From: Gordionus sp. m RMFG-2023
Lineage: Eukaryota; Nematomorpha; Gordioida; Chordodea; Parachordodidae
Assembly (NCBI RefSeq): GCF_954871325.1
Contig: NC_088775.1
Span: 75,121,561 to 75,185,560 of the forward strand
Length of the DNA: 64,000 nucleotides
Direction: 5' to 3'
Positions within the stretch are counted from its first letter, which is position 1. Each line of letters starts with the position of its first letter. Shown here one piece after another: positions 50,328 through 61,800 of this stretch. Position numbers and translations under genes: made by a program. Below the pieces are notes generated by a model. It was not told the origin of the DNA and did no database searches. It saw nothing but the letters and a program-made list of their open reading frames with translations.

Positions 50328-50684
50328 TAGTGATCTGTATCGGGCCTAATTTTTCAAGCCCGGCCCGGCCTGATCCCGAATGAATTTTTTTATTTGTTCC
50401 AAAAAGCCCGACCCGAAATAAAGAGTATTTGTCTGCCCGACCCGAATTTAAGTAAATATTAATCTTTTTTTTTATTGTAAAAAAATTATTTACAAATAAA
50501 AAATAGTGCCTTGTTTCTTGCAGAATTAAATATATCTTTATTTGACGAAATGTAATTATATCATATTTAAAAATTTAAACCCATACCCGGTCCGGCCTGA
50601 AATTTAAAAAAAAATATTAGGCACCCAGCCCGAATCTAAATAATTTTTTATAAATGGGTCGGGCCGTGATTTTCAGATCTCTAG
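50328..50684. repeat. MITE with CGGGCC/GGCCCG ends, ~357 bp
   Basis: Starts TAGTGATCTGTATCGGGCC and ends GGGCCGTGATTTTCAGATCT plus CTA, a loose inverted pair. The start matches the repeats at 1609 and (inverted) 11158-11480. It lies just upstream of the A2M-like gene. Confidence 0.6.
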
Positions 50685-51041
50685 TAACCACTACTTTTAA
50701 AAAAATCAAAAAACCATTTTTTAAAAAATTTTTTTTTTATTTATATATTTTTTAAAATAATTTAATTTTAGACAAAAAAATAATACTATTTGTATGTTAT
50801 GTTACACACTATTCTATCTATTGTACAAAATTTATTTTTTTTTCCAAAAAAAAACATTATTTTTTAAAATAATTTGATATAAAAAAAAATTTTATTTCAT
50901 ATTTTTTGTTACCAAATTTTCTATATAAAAATAATTAAATTTATATTTAAAATTTAATTTTTTAATAAATTGTTCTTAATCATTTTTTAATTTCAATATT
51001 TTCACTGTTTTATTATAAAAAAATAATTTTGGTTTAGCGAA

Positions 51042-51199
51042 ATGCGTCATAACACCTTCCCTTGCACAAAAGGGAATCTATCATTAGGAAGTGTATTTTC
51101 TTCTAATCGTAAACATTCTTTACTTCTTTTCATCGTCCTAATCATGTCAAGTATGCCTCAAAATACCTCGGTCGAAAACACCAAAATATTGTCAAAAAA
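51042..51199 (+). CDS. A2M-like gene, proposed first exon with signal peptide
   Basis: ATG at 51042 with an in-frame stop at 51024-51026. The product has a hydrophobic stretch HSLLLFIVLIMSS at residues 25-37, fitting a signal peptide or anchor. The GT donor at 51200 leaves two bases (AA) that join the single C of the next exon to give Asn, keeping frame. No transcript proof; the 24 residues before the hydrophobic core are long for a signal peptide. Confidence 0.5.
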
Positions 51200-54100
51200 G
51201 TATATTTTTTTAAATTATAAATATGTATTTTGTTTGCGACATTTTTTATAACGTTTATTAATATTATTTCTTTTTAAAACCTTTATTTTTAAAATTAAAT
51301 AGCGTCATTATTTTTATTTCAAATGAGAAATATTTTATGTTTGCTTTAAAGAAAATTTTCTATTTGGTATACAAGAGTTTTTTAAACGGCTAGATTTGAG
51401 TCGATTTTTAAAAACGGTTAACTCAATATTTTATACATAACGTAAACTTAAAAATTTAGGTCATTGATGACATAAAGGTTTGGACATCTATTAAGAAATC
51501 TAGAGGTCTAGGCAATATTTTTCTGGCTAAAATATTGAGTTATCCATTAAAGATCGGCTCAAATCTAGCCATTTAACAATACTAGGTCATGCTATTTCTT
51601 TCGATGCAAATTATGTGTAATAACTAATAAGGTGGAAAAAGTTGAAAGATTTAAAAAATAAATAGATTATTACTAAAAAATGTTATCAAGCATGCACTAG
51701 CGGTGCATTAAAATATTATATTCATTTACGCCTTTTTTCTTGTTTTGAATTAATTTAATATAAAATGCTTGGGGGAAAAAATAGGTCATTAAAAAAATAT
51801 ATCTGATTTACTATTGCCTTGATATTCCTCTAACAAAACCTTGAGCTCGCGAAAACTAGTTTTAAACAAAAAAATTGCTATAATTTTTAACAATAACTTT
51901 GTCAAATATGAAATTAAGATTAATCTAATTCTTTCTATTTTTTACGAGAATTGTCATGGACTAGGATTCTTCTTATAAAAATGTAATGAAAACAACAACT
52001 ATTTAATTTATTTATAACTATACTAAAATTTCGAGCTATACTATAAACAATAGTGTCTTATGTTTGATTATTTAATATGAACAATTTGACCTTAAAATGT
52101 CTCAATTAAATTTAATGAAACTTAATTGTGTGTAAACACCAAAGTCTGACCTGAATTTTCCATTAAAAATTTGGCTAAAATGAGGGCAGCGGATTTTATC
52201 TTTTTTCGAAATTTATTTAGCCTTTTTTTAAAAAAAATAAAAACCAAAACTCATATTACAAAATAGCACTTATGTAATAACCGGTTCTAATACGATAAGG
52301 CCAGATTCTGATTACGACGTGAGTGTTCAAATTCTTAGGTCCCCCGCGATCAACTTAGAGGTACTCGTAGTTATTCTTCCCACAAAAGATTCTGATGGCG
52401 GTATAGTGCCTTTTGAGAGTGACATCGTCGATAGTCAATATATAGAGGGCGTTAATTACACGGTTATAGCTAGGGCAGGAGGACTTTTTGGTCCTGGCCG
52501 GGCCCAAATCCTGAAGCTCAAAGTTAGTTCGATCTTTTTTTCAATGTACAAAAATTCAAAGCATATAATGTGTTTTTGGTTTTTAAATCTAATTTTCAGA
52601 TATTTTCCTCTCTTTTATTTTTTTATTTTTTAAAATAATCATTCCTTGCACATTTTTTTCTAAACTCACGATTTCAAATAAATATCCGAATCAATATTAA
52701 TATATCGTTTTTAAATGGAGATAGAGCAAAACCTGAATTCATAGTTCGCCGTGAATTCGGACTAGTCGTGAATGAGGGGTAACAGGTTAAAAAAGAGTAA
52801 CTATAACGTGTAATCCCTTTGCTAAATATTTCAAATTTTGTCAAAATGTGCATATCTTATACTTACATTATGCTCAATTTTAAGTGAGCGGAGACATTGC
52901 CCCAAAACAATTTTTTTTATTCTAGATATATTTGCCTTCCTTCGGCACGGAATCGAGTGAAGTATATTTGTTATCTAGCTCTTATATTATGATTGTTTGG
53001 CCTATTATGCAGAACAAAGTTTTTTTTATATCATAGAAGCAAAATCCCTGCCGCTTGGTCCTAGTCCTCCTTACTCTCTATTTTTATATTCAGTGATTTA
53101 TATTAATAATTAAGTATTCAAAACGATATTTAACTCTGAATTTAAATTAAAATAATCAAAATTTTATATTACACAATAATATAGATCCCAGCTTTTCTAT
53201 CCTTGGAAAGTTCTAAGAAAATAGCGCTCAAAGTTTTAACAAACGCTCAATCTGCGCAGGATGGCGATGCTCAAATTGGAAAGGAGATTGTGACAACTAG
53301 TATTCCATTTAGAAGGGGACCAATTATAACCCCGCTAACAAATATTCGGAATCAAACCGAGCTAACTTTCAATGGGAAAATGCAGTCCATATTCGTTCAA
53401 ACTGACAAGTCGAAATACAAACCATCCGATAAAGGTTTTATTTAGCCCCATTTTATTTTTCCTTTTCTATAGTTGAAGAATTATGCTCAGTCATATATTA
53501 AATTTTCTTTATCAATAATTATAAGTCTTAAGCTGAACCCCTATTTAAACTTCTTAACTAATTTGAGCCAGATTACATTTCGATCCCAATAAAGCTCAAA
53601 TTTTACCTTTACATGGAAGCAGTGCCGGCTCTGATGCAAAAAAATAATCTGGCGCCTCCCATACAAAAAATATCAAAAATCACAATTTTCAATACAAATT
53701 TAATTTTGATATCATTTTTAAATTTTTTTAAAACTAAATTCCGTAATTCTATATCTTTTATAGTTTCATTTTCAATTGAAATGATCGCCAATGAAAATAA
53801 CCACTCCTGGTTCATAGATGTTCTCAAATAATTTCTGATCAGAACATTTGAGTACAGATCACTTCTTAATATAAAATTTCAATGGGTTATATATTTGAAT
53901 CAACGACCATTTTATAAATTACTAATTCATCCACAAGTAGGTGTCAAAAATGTTCCTTTCGCCAGTGTTTGTATCTGTTAAATTTACTTCAATTTTTAAG
54001 AGTTGTTTCTTTTGAAATTAATTTTCTATATTAAATATTGCGTTTGTGGAAGATGAAAAATCTTCAAATTGACGGATGAAAATCTATGGAAGCCTCTATG

Positions 54101-57100
54101 AGATGAAAATAAGTTTATACTCTGAATTTTTATTTTGAATTAAATAGATTCAGTGGATTATTGAGTTTTTATAAATTCTGGCTTAAGATCAATTTCAACA
54201 TCAATTATCTTTAATCTTCAAATGATTCATCCTTTTTTTACGAGTCAAAAAAATTAGAAATATTTGCGGTAAAATATTTTTTTGTCATATTTTATTGAGA
54301 ATTTTGCATTAATTTGCTGATGAAATTATTTTTATATAATAATTTATACCTCATGGTATAAATAAAATCAAAATATTTCATATTTTTTTATCCCTTCAGA
54401 TACAGCGACAATATTTTTGTCAAATAATGATTTGTTTATATTTTTATCAATTTTTGTTAGGATTTCAAGGAATCCTCTATTTCTCAAAATTATAATGGCT
54501 TAAGGCTTTCGTCACGACTTTCCCCCTATCAGATATTCTTTGAATAATGTTATCTTTATAATTCTATTTTAATATTTTCCTTCTTAACGTTGAAGCTGAC
54601 AAAAAATTATTGATTTCCTTTATAATAATATGAAAAAAAATTGGTTGAATCGGCATTTGTTGAGTCATTAACAATCAAATTTTATATATGGTGCAAAGTA
54701 AAATATTTTGTTATTCATTTTCAAAATCATTTTTAGAAGCCCATTCTTTCTGCTTCTCATGTTGGCTCCAAACCCTGACCTCGAATTTTTTATATCAAGT
54801 TCATATATTTAAATTAGCGTTTTTTACGCGTCTAATAATATGGTTTGTTGAATTTATGTAGTTGTAAAGAATTTGTTTTCTTTCTATTTTTTCTCAATAT
54901 CTGATTTTTTTTTACATTTAAAGTCAGTGCTAACCGATATATGGTGCATAAATAGTCATTCAAATCTGGTTTTAAAAATAAATTAAATTTAATATTAAAT
55001 CTTTTGACGCCCTTAAAAAATTTTTAATACTGCTAGCGCTCCGCGCATACTGCTTTCTTGGCAGAGGTGCCCATACATGAAAGGTATTTTTCATTTGGGT
55101 ATATTTCAAGAATTGAAGCCTAATTTTAATAAACTACTTATATTTTTTAAATATGTTCAATTATTTTTTTTATATTAAGTTCGATTCAGAGTAATAGAAG
55201 TGGACTCAACTCTCAAGCCTCTCATAGGGAAAGTCACCGTGTTTATAACGGACTCCAAGGAAAACAGAATCAAACAATGGTTGAATCAGGATTTGAAACA
55301 AGGTAAATTTCTTATTTTATAATAAAGTAGTTTAGTGGATTCATCTCTAAATTTTCTATGAGAATAAGTATTATATTCAATTATAATGGCGAAAACCTAT
55401 TTGAATAGAGAATAAATATTTAGAGAAAGAAATAAGAGAAGATCATTTTTAAAAATAAAACACGCCAAGGACTAAGAAAAGGAAAGAAAAGTTTAAAAAA
55501 CTAATCTACCACCTACATAACCTTTATATTTTTTTCCAAATAAGCATGTTTCATTAAATATGAGAAAGGGGGGAAAATGGAAAATAAAAATAAAAATAAT
55601 ATTGACTAACCACTTGTTTTTCTTAATCAATCTATTATAATTTATTGCATAGGCACATTTTCTTCCGACCTTCAATTGGCTGACAAAGCTGTGCTGGGCC
55701 AATGGACCCTAACCGTTCTTCCTCTCTCTCAAAATTCGTCAGATGTGTCCCCAGTGGGGGAATCTATCACTAAAACCTTCGTGGTCGAGGAGTACGTTTT
55801 GCCGACATTTGGCGTTGAACTTTGGGCTCCTTCCTTCGTAGTTTTTGACAAAGCCAACAAGAAACTCACCGTCGAAGGATACTTCGAAGCTCAGTTTTTA
55901 ATAGCATTTTTTTTGCCTATACTTTATAATATGAAATAACTTTGTAAATCAATTTGTTTACACCAAAACATATTTATAAATAATTTAATTATTAAGATAT
56001 ACTTTTGGAGGTACGGTTCCTGGAAAAGCTATTATAATCCTCAAGGACAGCTATGGTGATTACGTGCCTAGATTAGGCATAGTCAAATACGAGCAAACCG
56101 AACTAAGCCTACCGGTAACTGAGCGCAGCCCTACTAGAATAACTTTCAAAATAAGCATAGATTACACCGGCAAAGAAAACTACAAGTTAAATTTTAATAT
56201 TTTTTTTTTTAAAATAACTTTTATAAACACGTAATCCTTTATAATTATCTGAGTGCCCGAAAATTTAATTCCCTTGTATGAATTATTGGGTGTTTAAAAA
56301 CGAATTTGTTAAAAAAAAATAAAATTTTGATTCGGCTTTAAAGCAGAGGAATGAACATGATTCCGATCTGTACAAAACTAGTTTGCTAATAAATTAAGAT
56401 GATTCGGCCATGCGGAAAGAAGAGAATCGAATTATGTAGGTTACGATTTAGTAAATGTTATGTATACAAATGGTAATAATAAAATATCTAAATAAAAATG
56501 ATGGAAGTGTATGGAATAAAAGTTGCTGAAACCCATAGAAAAAAAATAACACAATATTCAATTATTTTCCAGCCATATTTCAAATTTAGTACTTTTATAT
56601 TTTTGATTTAATTTTTTTTTCTTCTCAAAAGTGCGGACTCTTATACATACGGTCATACATTCTCTCTTTCTCTAACATTTACCGACTCTCTTACTCTGAA
56701 ATCAAGATCCGCTAATAGAAATTTTCCGGCTTACATCTCGCCTTACCAATTGACTCTCGTAGGCCCCACTTATTTCAAACCCGGATTAGAATACGAATTA
56801 AAGGTTAAATGATACCTTAAAAAAATAAAAGAAGGTAGGAGTGGCGATGAGAGGAAGAAAGGAATAAAATTTTAAATAAATTTAGTTTCATCGGATCAAT
56901 ATATTTTTTTCTTGAAGATAATTGCCTCCAAATTTGACGGAAAACCTCTCACCGAAACAGATATTGCACAAATAAAGCTCGACCTTAAAAACAGCGGTTC
57001 TTCTGAAGGCGAAAACATTATACAATTTAAAAGGACTATGTATTACAGCAAGCCTTACCAAATCGATAATGAAACGTTTACGTCCGAGATAACCAAGCAA

Positions 57101-60100
57101 AAGAGTTTGCAATTGGATTCCACAGGAATGGCTAGTGTCGTTTTAAATGATTTAAATCTCGACATAAATAGGATCAACTTTGAGGTAGGAAAATTATATC
57201 GGAAATTTTAATTTTTTTTTTTACTATTGTGAGAATTATAATAATCTAGATAGGAACAAATATTAGTTGTTTTTACTATTAAAATTGCTAAACGGCATAT
57301 AAATCATTTTAAATCTTATTTTTAAATATAATAATTTGAAGGGAAACTTTATCGGTCAAACCAGGAAGTTTAGCATATCTACCAACAAGTTCGAAGAACC
57401 TTCCAATCTCTTCCTGGAATTGAGAAATCCTCAACAAGCTGAAAACGACGCCGATAGGAACATCTTAATAGTAAAATTATTTTTGATCTATTTTAACCAT
57501 GACTTATTGTTTAATGTAACCTAACCTCGTTAAAGCGTTAACAGGAAATTTGGATAGTCTAGGATCTCACAGAGAGTTCACCTATATGGTAAAATAAAAT
57601 ACTTTAAACCTGTTGACTTATTTTGTTCGCAGATTATTTGTTATTTATATGCCAATTCCTTTTATAAAATAGCTCGGTTCGACTCACACCCTCATAGCTG
57701 TTTCATCCAGCTCCTTAACAAATTTAACCGTCCTTTTTATAGCCCGGGGAAGACTAGTCAGTCTCAAAACTGTCCTCATAGAACCATCTTCTTCATCTTC
57801 CGCCATAGAAATCAAATTTCCAGTCATGCCATCACTAGTTCCTTCCTTTAAGGTTCTCGCTTATCTTGTTAGTCAGAATGGAAACGTTATTGCTGACAGC
57901 CTGGCTTTCAAAGTGGATAAATATTCCGAAAATTTTGTATGTAGAATATTATATAAATTTAACACCTTTCTCTTTCGTTTTCATTAGGGCTGTGCCGATC
58001 CACAAATTTTTTAATGGCCGATGGCACCATCTTGTTAAGCTTTCGAATATTCGTATATTAAACGGATTTGAAAAATTTATAAGTAAAATTTACTCCCATA
58101 AAAAATTTATTTAATAAATATAACCGTAACCATAAGTTATGCGAGCCTGAAGAGTGACGAAACAAAAATACACTTATTATTATATGAAGAAAAAACGCTT
58201 ATTAAGATGGGATCTTATTTAGAAATTATATAAAATATATATAATATACCTGTATTTACAATCATAAAATAACAAAAAACTTTTAAATATTGGATAAAAA
58301 TAACTATCCAATCAGATTTTTCAAAACGTTAAATATCGGCACTGCCCTAATTTTTATAATGTTTCTCCCTTTTTCGGAAGAGGGGGTGAGGAGGGATTGG
58401 CGAAAAGTGAAGTTTTGGTTTTATAAAAAAAAATTTTGATTAATTTTTTATTAATGAACAAAAATAAACTTTTGATATTTATTTTGATGTCTTATTCAGC
58501 TTCTACGAACCTATTAATTTAACATTCCTTATTCTGTTTTTTATATCTTCTCATGTTATGAAACATAATTGATAAATAAGTCCCCAAAGTAAAGATTATA
58601 TAAATGATTGTTAATTTTTTTTATCAAAAAAATAATTATACTCAATGTTTTAAAGTATATTCTTTAATCACCATTTCTTTTTCCATAATTTAACCATTTA
58701 AAAAAATATAGGTCGAATTGAATTTCGAGCCGAGCAGTTCCAGTACCAATAACTCTTTGAGTTCTAATTCCGATTCGCTACGTCCTGGCGCGGAAACTTC
58801 CCTTAAGATTAAAACGGTGCCCAACTCTTTCGTCACCTTATTAGCCGTTGATAAAAGCGTTAGTCTTTTGGACAATAGTAACGATATAACTGAAGACGTT
58901 ATACGCAATGAATTAGCGCTGTGGGACAGTGGGCCCGAATATGATCGTCCTATATATGGTCGGTTTGGCTATCCCAGGCCTTCTTCCGGCAACGTTTATC
59001 AAACGTTCAAGGTTTAATTTTATAAAATATCGGATAAAAATTTTAAATAATGTATTAAAAAAATTTCACTTATGGGTTGATTGTTTGGGGCATTGAATGA
59101 AATTTACCATGCCTTCGTAGAAAAATGAGACCTGCAGAGGTATATTTTGCACGGCCCGGCCCGGAATTTTCAACCCGGCCCGGATATTTAAAAAAAATTT
59201 TTGGGGCCCGGCCCGGCTTGGCCTGGATTTTTTAAAAAAAAATTTTTTCAGGCCCGGTTCGGAATTTTTTTAAAATTATATTCGACCTGGTATATACAAA
59301 AAATTCATCTATTTGGTATTTTTTTATCATATTTTTCAGCGAGTATTATCATTTAATAAGCAAGCATATTAGCTAATGTTGTTAAACGGCTGGTTCTGAG
59401 CCGATTTTTAAAAACGGATAGCTTAATATTTTCGCGAGAAAAATATTGACTAAGCCTCGAAATTTCGATACTATATGTCTAGACCTTTGCTCCTTCTAGG
59501 CTTGCATAATATTTTTCTGGATAAAAAACTGAGTTAGCCGTTTTTAAAATCGGCTCAAAACGAGCCGTTTAACAACACTACTACATATTTTATTTTTTTA
59601 AATTCTAAACAGATATTTAGTATATTACAAATTGGTACTATAAAAAATTTGTGTAAATAATATTTTGAGAATATATTATATTAATTGTATTTATAAAAAA
59701 AATAAAACTGATATTTTAATTAATAAAAAATATAACATATTATATAATAATGTATTTAATCCTTTGCGTATTTATTCCATGGCAGGAAAACTATAATTAT
59801 ATTATGTAATAGATACTATGAGTGTTAGCTAATGTTAACTTTCACCAAACATTATATTAATCATAACTATATATAATCATTATAACCATATCTAATTGAC
59901 GAATATAATAATTCATGTTGTATAAATTTTTTAAAAAAATACAGCTCGTCCTGGTACCCGGGCCGGGCTTAGGGCCGGGCCTGCAGGTCTCTGAGAAAAA
60001 TAAAGTATTAATTTAAAAAATGCTCAATTTAGCTATCAAAATTGCTCCAAATGAATTTTAAAATTTTACCATTGATTTGCAACTTAAAGATGTTTATATG

Positions 60101-60200
60101 TCATTACTATTATTGCATTCATAAATATTTATTCAGAGTGCAGGCTTGGCTGTATTGACAGACGCAGAACTTTACGTTGGGAGCGATATCGTATATTCGA
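51042..60200 (+). CDS. Alpha-2-macroglobulin/CD109/TEP-family protein, N-terminal half, ~13 exons, continues past window
   Basis: This family comprises large secreted or GPI-anchored thioester proteins that trap proteases or mark microbes. About 820 residues of a typical ~1450 are visible. Landmarks: IRPDSDYDVSVQI (MG1), IFVQTDKSKYKPSDKVRFRV (MG2), TFVVEEYVLPTFGVEL (MG3), PYQLTLVGPTYFKPGLEYEL (MG4), ARGRLVSLKTV (MG5), LLAVDKSVSLLD (MG6) and SAGLAVLTDAELY. No anaphylatoxin-like Cys-rich segment interrupts MG6, arguing against a C3/C4/C5 type. The thioester motif would lie beyond the window, so CD109, TEP and classic A2M cannot be separated. The mature part seen has no cysteine but several N-glycosylation sites (NYT, NQT, NSS, NET, NLT). 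One intron carries a hAT element (59127-59993). All but one exon junction keeps phase. Confidence 0.93.
51373..51594. repeat. Small MITE (TTTAAACGGCT...ACTA) in first A2M-like intron
   Basis: Shares AAAGGTTTGGACAT, CAATATTTTTCTGGCTAAAA, GATCGGCTCAAAT and the AACAATACTA end with copies at 12055-12275 and 59374-59580. About 220 bp with a diverged 5' end. Confidence 0.6.
52267..52522 (+). CDS. A2M-like gene, exon 2 (MG1)
   Basis: Encodes TYVITGSNTIRPDSDYDVSV through ARAGGLFGPGRAQILKLK. AG acceptor 52265-52266, GT donor 52523. Ends phase 0. Confidence 0.9.
52735..52785. repeat. Half copy of GCGAATTCG hairpin repeat
   Basis: TTCGCCGTGAATTCGGACTA followed by GTCGTGAATGAGGGGTAA resembles one arm of the repeat at 60717-60815. 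Confidence 0.4.
53185..53434 (+). CDS. A2M-like gene, exon 3 (MG1 end, MG2 start)
   Basis: Begins IPAFLSLESSKK and ends QSIFVQTDKSKYKPSDK plus one base. FVQTDKxxYKPxD is the hallmark entry to MG2. Donor GT 53435. Confidence 0.95.
55180..55302 (+). CDS. A2M-like gene, exon 4 (MG2)
   Basis: Completes Val, then RFRVIEVDSTLKPLIGKVTV, then FITDSKENRIKQWLNQDLKQ plus one base. The phase fits both neighbours. The preceding 1.7-kb intron shows a hAT-like patch (GCAGTGCCGGCTCTGATGC at 53623) but no defined element. Confidence 0.95.
55653..55893 (+). CDS. A2M-like gene, exon 5 (MG2 end, MG3 start)
   Basis: Reads TFSSDLQLADKAVLGQWTLT through TFVVEEYVLPTFGVELWAPS and KLTVEGYFEA, plus two bases before the GT at 55894. 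VEEYVLPxFxV is strongly conserved in the family. Confidence 0.95.
55997..56185 (+). CDS. A2M-like gene, exon 6 (MG3)
   Basis: Reads YTFGGTVPGKAIIILKDSYG through FKISIDYTGKENY plus two bases. AG acceptor 55995-55996, GT donor 56186. Confidence 0.92.
56632..56803 (+). CDS. A2M-like gene, exon 7 (MG3 end, MG4 start)
   Basis: Completes Asn, then ADSYTYGHTFSLSLTFTDSL through ISPYQLTLVGPTYFKPGLEY and ELK. Donor GT 56804, phase 0. PYxLxLxxTxxxFKPG is the typical MG4 start. Confidence 0.93.
56918..57184 (+). CDS. A2M-like gene, exon 8 (MG4)
   Basis: 89 codons from IIASKFDGKPLTETD to LDINRINFE, phase 0 at both ends. Confidence 0.93.
57342..57470 (+). CDS. A2M-like gene, exon 9 (MG4/MG5)
   Basis: 43 codons, GNFIGQTRKFSISTNKFEEP then SNLFLELRNPQQAEND. 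The PSNxFLxLR phrase is family-typical. The donor is taken at 57471 in phase 0, which does not fit the next exon. Confidence 0.8.
57545..57588 (+). CDS. A2M-like gene, short exon 10 (start uncertain)
   Basis: Reads NLDSLGSHREFTYM before a GT at 57589, in frame with exon 11. Either usable acceptor (57534-57535 or 57543-57544) leaves two bases, so the preceding exon should end with one base, but it appears to end in phase 0. Confidence 0.6.
57673..57936 (+). CDS. A2M-like gene, exon 11 (MG5)
   Basis: 88 codons, LGSTHTLIAVSSSSLTNLTV through LFIARGRLVSLKTVLIEP and KVLAYLVSQNGNVIADSLAF to ENF. Phase 0 at both ends. Confidence 0.94.
58712..59011 (+). CDS. A2M-like gene, exon 12 (MG6)
   Basis: 100 codons. 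VELNFEPSSSSTNNSLSSNS, then LRPGAETSLKIKTVPNSFVT and LLAVDKSVSLLD; LPGxxxxLxIxxxxxSxVxLLAVDxSVxLL is the MG6 signature. A Ser/Asn-rich insert precedes it. Confidence 0.95.
59127..59993. mobile_element. Non-autonomous hAT element D in A2M-like intron
   Basis: Ends GAGACCTGCAGAGG (the first CA lost) and GGGCCGGGCCTGCAGGTCTCTG. AGAAAAAT flanks both ends exactly (59119-59126, 59994-60001). It shares its core with element A (17937-18715, inverted). The intron between exons 12 and 13 is thereby lengthened by about 0.87 kb. No coding sequence. Confidence 0.93.
59374..59580. repeat. 207-bp MITE nested in hAT element D
   Basis: Ends TAATGTTGTTAAACGGCT and AGCCGTTTAACAACACTA (inverted, one mismatch). 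CCGATTTTTAAAAACGG and its mirror follow inside. Element A lacks it at the matching place, which shows the empty site. Confidence 0.85.
60137..60200 (+). CDS. A2M-like gene, exon 13
   Basis: SAGLAVLTDAELYVGSDIVY plus Ser and one base. AG acceptor 60135-60136, GT donor 60201. It follows exon 12 in phase 0 and matches the family's xAGLxVLTDxxxY segment leading to the bait region. This is the last exon I can identify. Confidence 0.8.
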
Positions 60201-60716
60201 GTAATTATATTTAATTTTCTAAAATTGAAAGATATTAGCTATTAAAATTTATGGCATTAAAATACTTACATTTACTAGCTGGTAACATTTGAAATAATTA
60301 AAAACAAAAATATGCATTTTGAAAAAAAATGTTAGAAAAAATATTTAAAAATCTACAATTCTATTATTCCTACATGGCAATGGCAGGTTCAAGAGGAAAT
60401 GTTTTTTTTAAAAATTGGTTATGTTATATATTTATAACTAAATGTTGTCTAGCTTCCTCTCCTCACTGTTGTACAAATCAATTTAACTGTGTCTTTGTTT
60501 AGCCAGATTGAGACAAACGGCCCTATTTATCTTGAGGATATAATTGCAACATTTGATTTCTACCGACTCGAATATAATTAAATTATTATTTTCGAATACC
60601 AATATTTAAGTTAAAGTTGGGCTAGAATTTCACAAATTAAACCTCAATGCACTCTCTTTTATATTATTTGTATCTTATTCTCTGATGCCGAAGTCTATTC
60701 TTTTCCCCCAATATAT

Positions 60717-60815
60717 ACCCCTCTACAATTAGCGCGAATTCGTGGCGAAGCATATAAAAATACAGCCATATTTTGTATATTTCACCGCGAATTCGTACTA
60801 ACTGTGAATGAGTAA
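60717..60815. repeat. ~100-bp palindromic MITE with GCGAATTCG arms
   Basis: TACAATTAGCGCGAATTCGT plus GGCGAA is mirrored by TTCACCGCGAATTCGTACTA plus ACTGTGAATG. One arm recurs at 61751-61800 (TTCACAATTAGTGCGAATTC). Confidence 0.65.
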
Positions 60816-61750
60816 TTATATAAAGTTTAAAATGTTTCGCGATTTATTTTGTAAGTTTTATTTATTGTTTAAAATTTTTTTTTGGTTTGCCTTAGCAGAG
60901 TGTGGAACTAGACTCTGGAACCTTCGAAATCGCGTCAAATTTATAAATCGAAACTAGAAACTACTTTTAAAAATTATGCGAACCTAAAAAGTAGAGTAAC
61001 TTAGAAAAGATTTATGGGATCCAAAACGCTTAATTGCTGGGGGGGGGGACTTCTAAACATAAATGTCATTAACCGTGTTGTTTTTTTATAAAACTATTAT
61101 GATATAAAAATGATATGTTAGGTGTTGTTTATTTACCTCATTTTAGCCTATTTGTAAAAAACGGTTAAATTAAGATTTTTCGCCAAAAAAAATTACCCAA
61201 TGCCTCCAAATTTTTCTAAAAAATGACAGAAAGATTAGATCAGCTTTTGGCGAAGATTTCCAAAGCTTAATTGGTAAATTTTTGCAAAAATCTTGATTTA
61301 CTGTTTTTAAAAAGTTTTGGCTTTTAAAGTTTTATTTATATTATTTTTTATATCTAAAAATAAAAATATTGGAACCTCTTATTACCTTTTTTCATAATAA
61401 GGGCGCAGGTTCAACCTAGGCGGTTTTGGGAGACGTAGTATATTTTAATTTATTTACTAATTTATTTTACATTCATTTATTTACATAACCTATATAAGAT
61501 AAGGCTTCTAAAATTTAAGCGCCGGAATTTTGCCAAAGTTAGACAAATTAAAGCGATTCGCGATGTGTTTTAAAATTTTAGGCATATTTTTCTTTAAGCG
61601 TGTGTTATATAAATACATTATTTTTGTTTAATTTAATAAAATTTAAAATCAATGGAGAACTTATTAGAAAGGAGTTTTACTTTCAGAGGCTTTCGTAGAT
61701 GAATCTATGTAGTTCAAAGGGGCTTCTTGTTTTTTTTGTATGTTTTGCTT

Positions 61751-61800
61751 TACCCTTCATTCACAATTAGTGCGAATTCGCAGCGAATAATACAAAAATA
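61751..61800. repeat. Single arm of the GCGAATTCG MITE
   Basis: CCCTTCATTCACAATTAGTG then CGAATTCGCAGCGAA matches the left arm of 60717-60815. Confidence 0.5.

Noticed and set aside
53623-55070. Possible hAT element in the A2M-like intron 3 (CAGTGCCGGCTCTGATGC end)
   Set aside because: The possible right end near 55030-55070 is not a convincing mirror, and no transposase or duplication is seen.
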